Positions 62,152 to 64,000 of a stretch of 64,000 bases of DNA are shown one piece after another. The stretch spans positions 1 through 64,000 of the forward strand of contig CAZHGP010000002.1 of assembly GCA_964532175.1 (NCBI GenBank). Reading direction: 5' to 3'. The notes under the pieces were generated by a model. It did not search any database and was not told where the DNA came from. It saw only the letters and a list, made by a program, of their open reading frames with translations. Positions within the stretch are counted from its first letter, which is position 1. Each line of letters opens with the position of its first letter. The DNA comes from JAVZCJ01 sp964532175. GTDB lineage: Archaea > Thermoproteota > Nitrososphaeria_A > Caldarchaeales > JAVZCJ01. A program made the translations under genes and the position numbers.

Positions 62152-63825
62152 ATGCCAGCTGTAGAGAATACGAGGATAATCTTTATTACAGGCGGAGTTT
62201 TATCTGGTTTAGGAAAAGGAATCACAGCAGCTTCAATAGGGAAAATTTTTCAATTTAGAGGATACAATGTTAAAATGGTGAAGATTGATAATTATTATAA
62301 TGTAGATCCTGGCGTCCTAAATCCCATTGAGCATGGTGAAGTCTTTGTGTGTGAGGAAGTGTGGGAGTATTCACCTTCAAAAAATTTTACTTTTAGAATC
62401 GCTGAGATAGATGAAGATTTTGGACATTATGAAAGGTTCTTGAACATAAATATGCATCCATCTCAGAATATCACAGCTGGGCAAATATATTTAAAAATTC
62501 TTTTAGCAGAAAGAGAAGGAGTTTATTTAGGTAAAACTGTTCAAGCAATCCCTCACATTACAGATGAGATTAAGGGAAGGATATTTTCATGTATATCACA
62601 AGATACAGATATTCTAATTGTAGAACAAGGCGGTACTGTTGGAGATTTTGAAGCAATGTTATTCCTTGAAGCTATTAGGCAAATTAGGCTAGAAAAACCT
62701 CTACCTTATACAGCTTTAGTGCATGTAGCTTTAGTTCCATTTTTAGAATCTGTAGGACAACTTAAAACTAAGCCTGCTCAACAAAGTGTTCGTATTTTAC
62801 AAAGCTATGGATTGCAACCAGATGTAATAATTGGTAGAAGCAATAGGCTACTTGATGAGGAATCAAAAAAGAAATTAGCATTATTTTGTAATGTTCCTTA
62901 TGAAGCTGTTTTTTCAAATCCAGATTTGGAAATTACTTATAAATTACCTATAATATTTGAAGAGCAAGGTTTAGGAAAATATTTAATAAAAATACTTTCA
63001 TTAAATCGCTATAATCCTATAGAAAAAGAATATAATGAATGGAATAAAATGTGTGATCTTTATGTTCATACTAAGTATAATTTAGATATTGCAATGCCAG
63101 GAAAATATTGGCAAATATTAGATAGTTATATAAGCATGGTTGAAGCTCTTAAACATGCAGGAGCACATAATAGTGCTAAAATAAATATTAAGCTTATTGA
63201 TACTGAAAAATATGAAAGCAATCCGGAAAAAGTAGAAGAACTAAATAATGTAGATGGCGTATTATTTACTCCTGGCTTTGGAAGTAGAGGAACTGAAGGA
63301 ATGATAGAAGCTGCAAAATATATAATTAAAAACGATATTCCTTCATTAGCTATTTGTTTTGGTTGTCAAATATTATTCATTGCTTTTTGTAGAGAATTTT
63401 TAGGTCTTAAAGAAGCAAATTCAACAGAAATAAATCCAAATACTCCATATCCAGTCGTTGACCTTCTTCCAGAACAGAAAAAAGAAACATGGAAAGGCGG
63501 AACTATGAGATTAGGGGCTCATATTATAAAAGTTTTGCCTAATACAAAATTATATGAAGCTTATGGCTCAACTGAGATTAAAGAAAGGTTTAGACATAGA
63601 TATCATTTAATTAAAGATTATATTGATAAAGCTTCTTCTTATGGATTAATTGTTTCAGGTACAAGTATTGATGGAAAAATAATTCAAGCAATAGAATTAC
63701 CTGGTTATTGGATTGTAGGTACTCAATTTCATCCAGAATTTAAAAGTAGGCCTAATTTTCCATCTCCTATATATAATGCATTTATTAAAGCAGTATTAAA
63801 ATATAAAATGTCTAAAAAAGATTAA
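62152..63825 (+). CDS. pyrG: CTP synthase with enlarged synthetase-domain loop
   Basis: 557 residues; makes CTP from UTP, ATP and glutamine. The synthetase domain has FITGGVLSGLGKGITAASIG and IVEQGGTVGDFEAM. The glutaminase domain has the nucleophile in LAICFGCQILF and the His-Glu pair in GTQFHPEFKSRP. The usual loop DDGAETDLD before LGHYERF is replaced by a longer one, about residues 66-86 (EVWEYSPSKNFTFRIAEIDED), and the KIDPYLNVDPGT motif reads KIDNYYNVDPGV. This is a divergent subtype, about 10-15 residues longer than usual. Confidence 0.88.
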   Translation: MPAVENTRIIFITGGVLSGLGKGITAASIGKIFQFRGYNVKMVKIDNYYNVDPGVLNPIEHGEVFVCEEVWEYSPSKNFTFRIAEIDEDFGHYERFLNINMHPSQNITAGQIYLKILLAEREGVYLGKTVQAIPHITDEIKGRIFSCISQDTDILIVEQGGTVGDFEAMLFLEAIRQIRLEKPLPYTALVHVALVPFLESVGQLKTKPAQQSVRILQSYGLQPDVIIGRSNRLLDEESKKKLALFCNVPYEAVFSNPDLEITYKLPIIFEEQGLGKYLIKILSLNRYNPIEKEYNEWNKMCDLYVHTKYNLDIAMPGKYWQILDSYISMVEALKHAGAHNSAKINIKLIDTEKYESNPEKVEELNNVDGVLFTPGFGSRGTEGMIEAAKYIIKNDIPSLAICFGCQILFIAFCREFLGLKEANSTEINPNTPYPVVDLLPEQKKETWKGGTMRLGAHIIKVLPNTKLYEAYGSTEIKERFRHRYHLIKDYIDKASSYGLIVSGTSIDGKIIQAIELPGYWIVGTQFHPEFKSRPNFPSPIYNAFIKAVLKYKMSKKD

Positions 63826-63858
63826 TTAAAAGTTTTCTTTTTAAAAATAGGGAAAAAT

Positions 63859-64000
63859 ATGTCTAATGATAATGAATTCATTGTAACTCCATGGGAAGTA
63901 AAAGGAAAAATAGATTATGATAGATTAATTAAAGATTTTGGTCTTCAACCTTTAACAGATGATTTACTTAAAAGATTAGAAAAACATACTGGTGAATTGC
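63859..64000 (+). CDS. trpS: Tryptophanyl-tRNA synthetase, 5' part
   Basis: The window ends inside the gene after 47 codons. FIVTPWEVKGKIDYDRLIKD and GLQPLTDDLLKRLEKHTGE match the N-terminus of archaeal TrpRS. An AGGGAAAAAT Shine-Dalgarno-like stretch precedes the ATG. It starts 33 bp after pyrG. Confidence 0.85.
   Translation, partial: MSNDNEFIVTPWEVKGKIDYDRLIKDFGLQPLTDDLLKRLEKHTGEL

Noticed and set aside
1..64000. CRISPR array or defence island
   Set aside because: No regularly spaced direct repeats and no Cas or known defence genes were seen.

Overview
This window is an AT-rich archaeal chromosome segment, most likely from the TACK/Thermoproteota side of the domain. Supporting markers are eukaryote-like ribosomal proteins (eL14, eL34, eL15, eL19, eL32, eS4, eS8, eS30), the RNase P protein Rpp29, two TFB paralogues, a TFE-beta-like Fe-S winged-helix protein, Gar1/Nop5/fibrillarin, a crenarchaeal-type XPF nuclease (decayed) and a C/D box guide RNA. 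A complete SMC-ScpA-ScpB set argues against a core Sulfolobales-type crenarchaeon. The species cannot be named from the sequence. Start regions show two habits: leaderless promoters with a TATA box about 25-30 bp before the ATG, and internal operon genes with a GGTGAT-type Shine-Dalgarno a few bases before the start.

Layout. 1-730: structured, relatively GC-rich non-coding DNA with several hairpins. 731-3440: a membrane-anchored winged-helix protein, a frameshifted XPF nuclease and a prepilin peptidase. 3.5-18.4 kb: eL15, secreted and membrane proteins, an ECF transporter S component divergent from a threonine-synthase-like/PadR fusion, a hexapeptide acyltransferase, NreA, two GT-C glycosyltransferases, Elp3, lipoamide dehydrogenase, a FAH-family enzyme and MTA phosphorylase. 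18.4-19.6 kb: a 100-N scaffold gap flanked by sequence of foreign composition. 19.6-36 kb: the great ribosomal protein cluster (SPOUT methyltransferase, L3 to L30, Hsp20, L15, SecY, EMC3-like, eL34, CMK, eL14). 36-42 kb: MobB, a large transaldolase-like protein, an interrupted tRNA-Gln, TFB1, a GPN GTPase and a coiled-coil protein. 42-49 kb (minus strand): eS8-SRP19-Gar1-TFB2 and SMC-ScpA-ScpB. 49-58 kb: peptidase, cis-prenyltransferase, TFE-beta, RlmE, Trm1, PGI/PMI, THEP1, a degenerate phosphohexomutase and RNase HII. 58-64 kb: TIP49, fibrillarin/Nop5, eS30, a C/D sRNA, CTP synthase and the start of TrpRS.

Most genes form an information-processing core: translation, tRNA and rRNA modification, protein export and basal transcription. 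The most unusual signals are: (i) an RNase HII gene whose catalytic DEAGRGP motif is split by a 30-nt in-frame insert containing a perfect 9-bp hairpin and a TAG codon, with identical AAA codons at both edges; (ii) a threonine synthase homologue that has lost its PLP lysine, gained a C-terminal PadR DNA-binding domain and sits divergent from an ECF vitamin-transporter subunit; (iii) a phosphohexomutase without its catalytic serine, metal or phosphate loops; (iv) loss of S19 from the L2-L22 junction; (v) a tRNA-Gln about 35 nt too long; and (vi) a multi-helix RNA candidate at 450-597.
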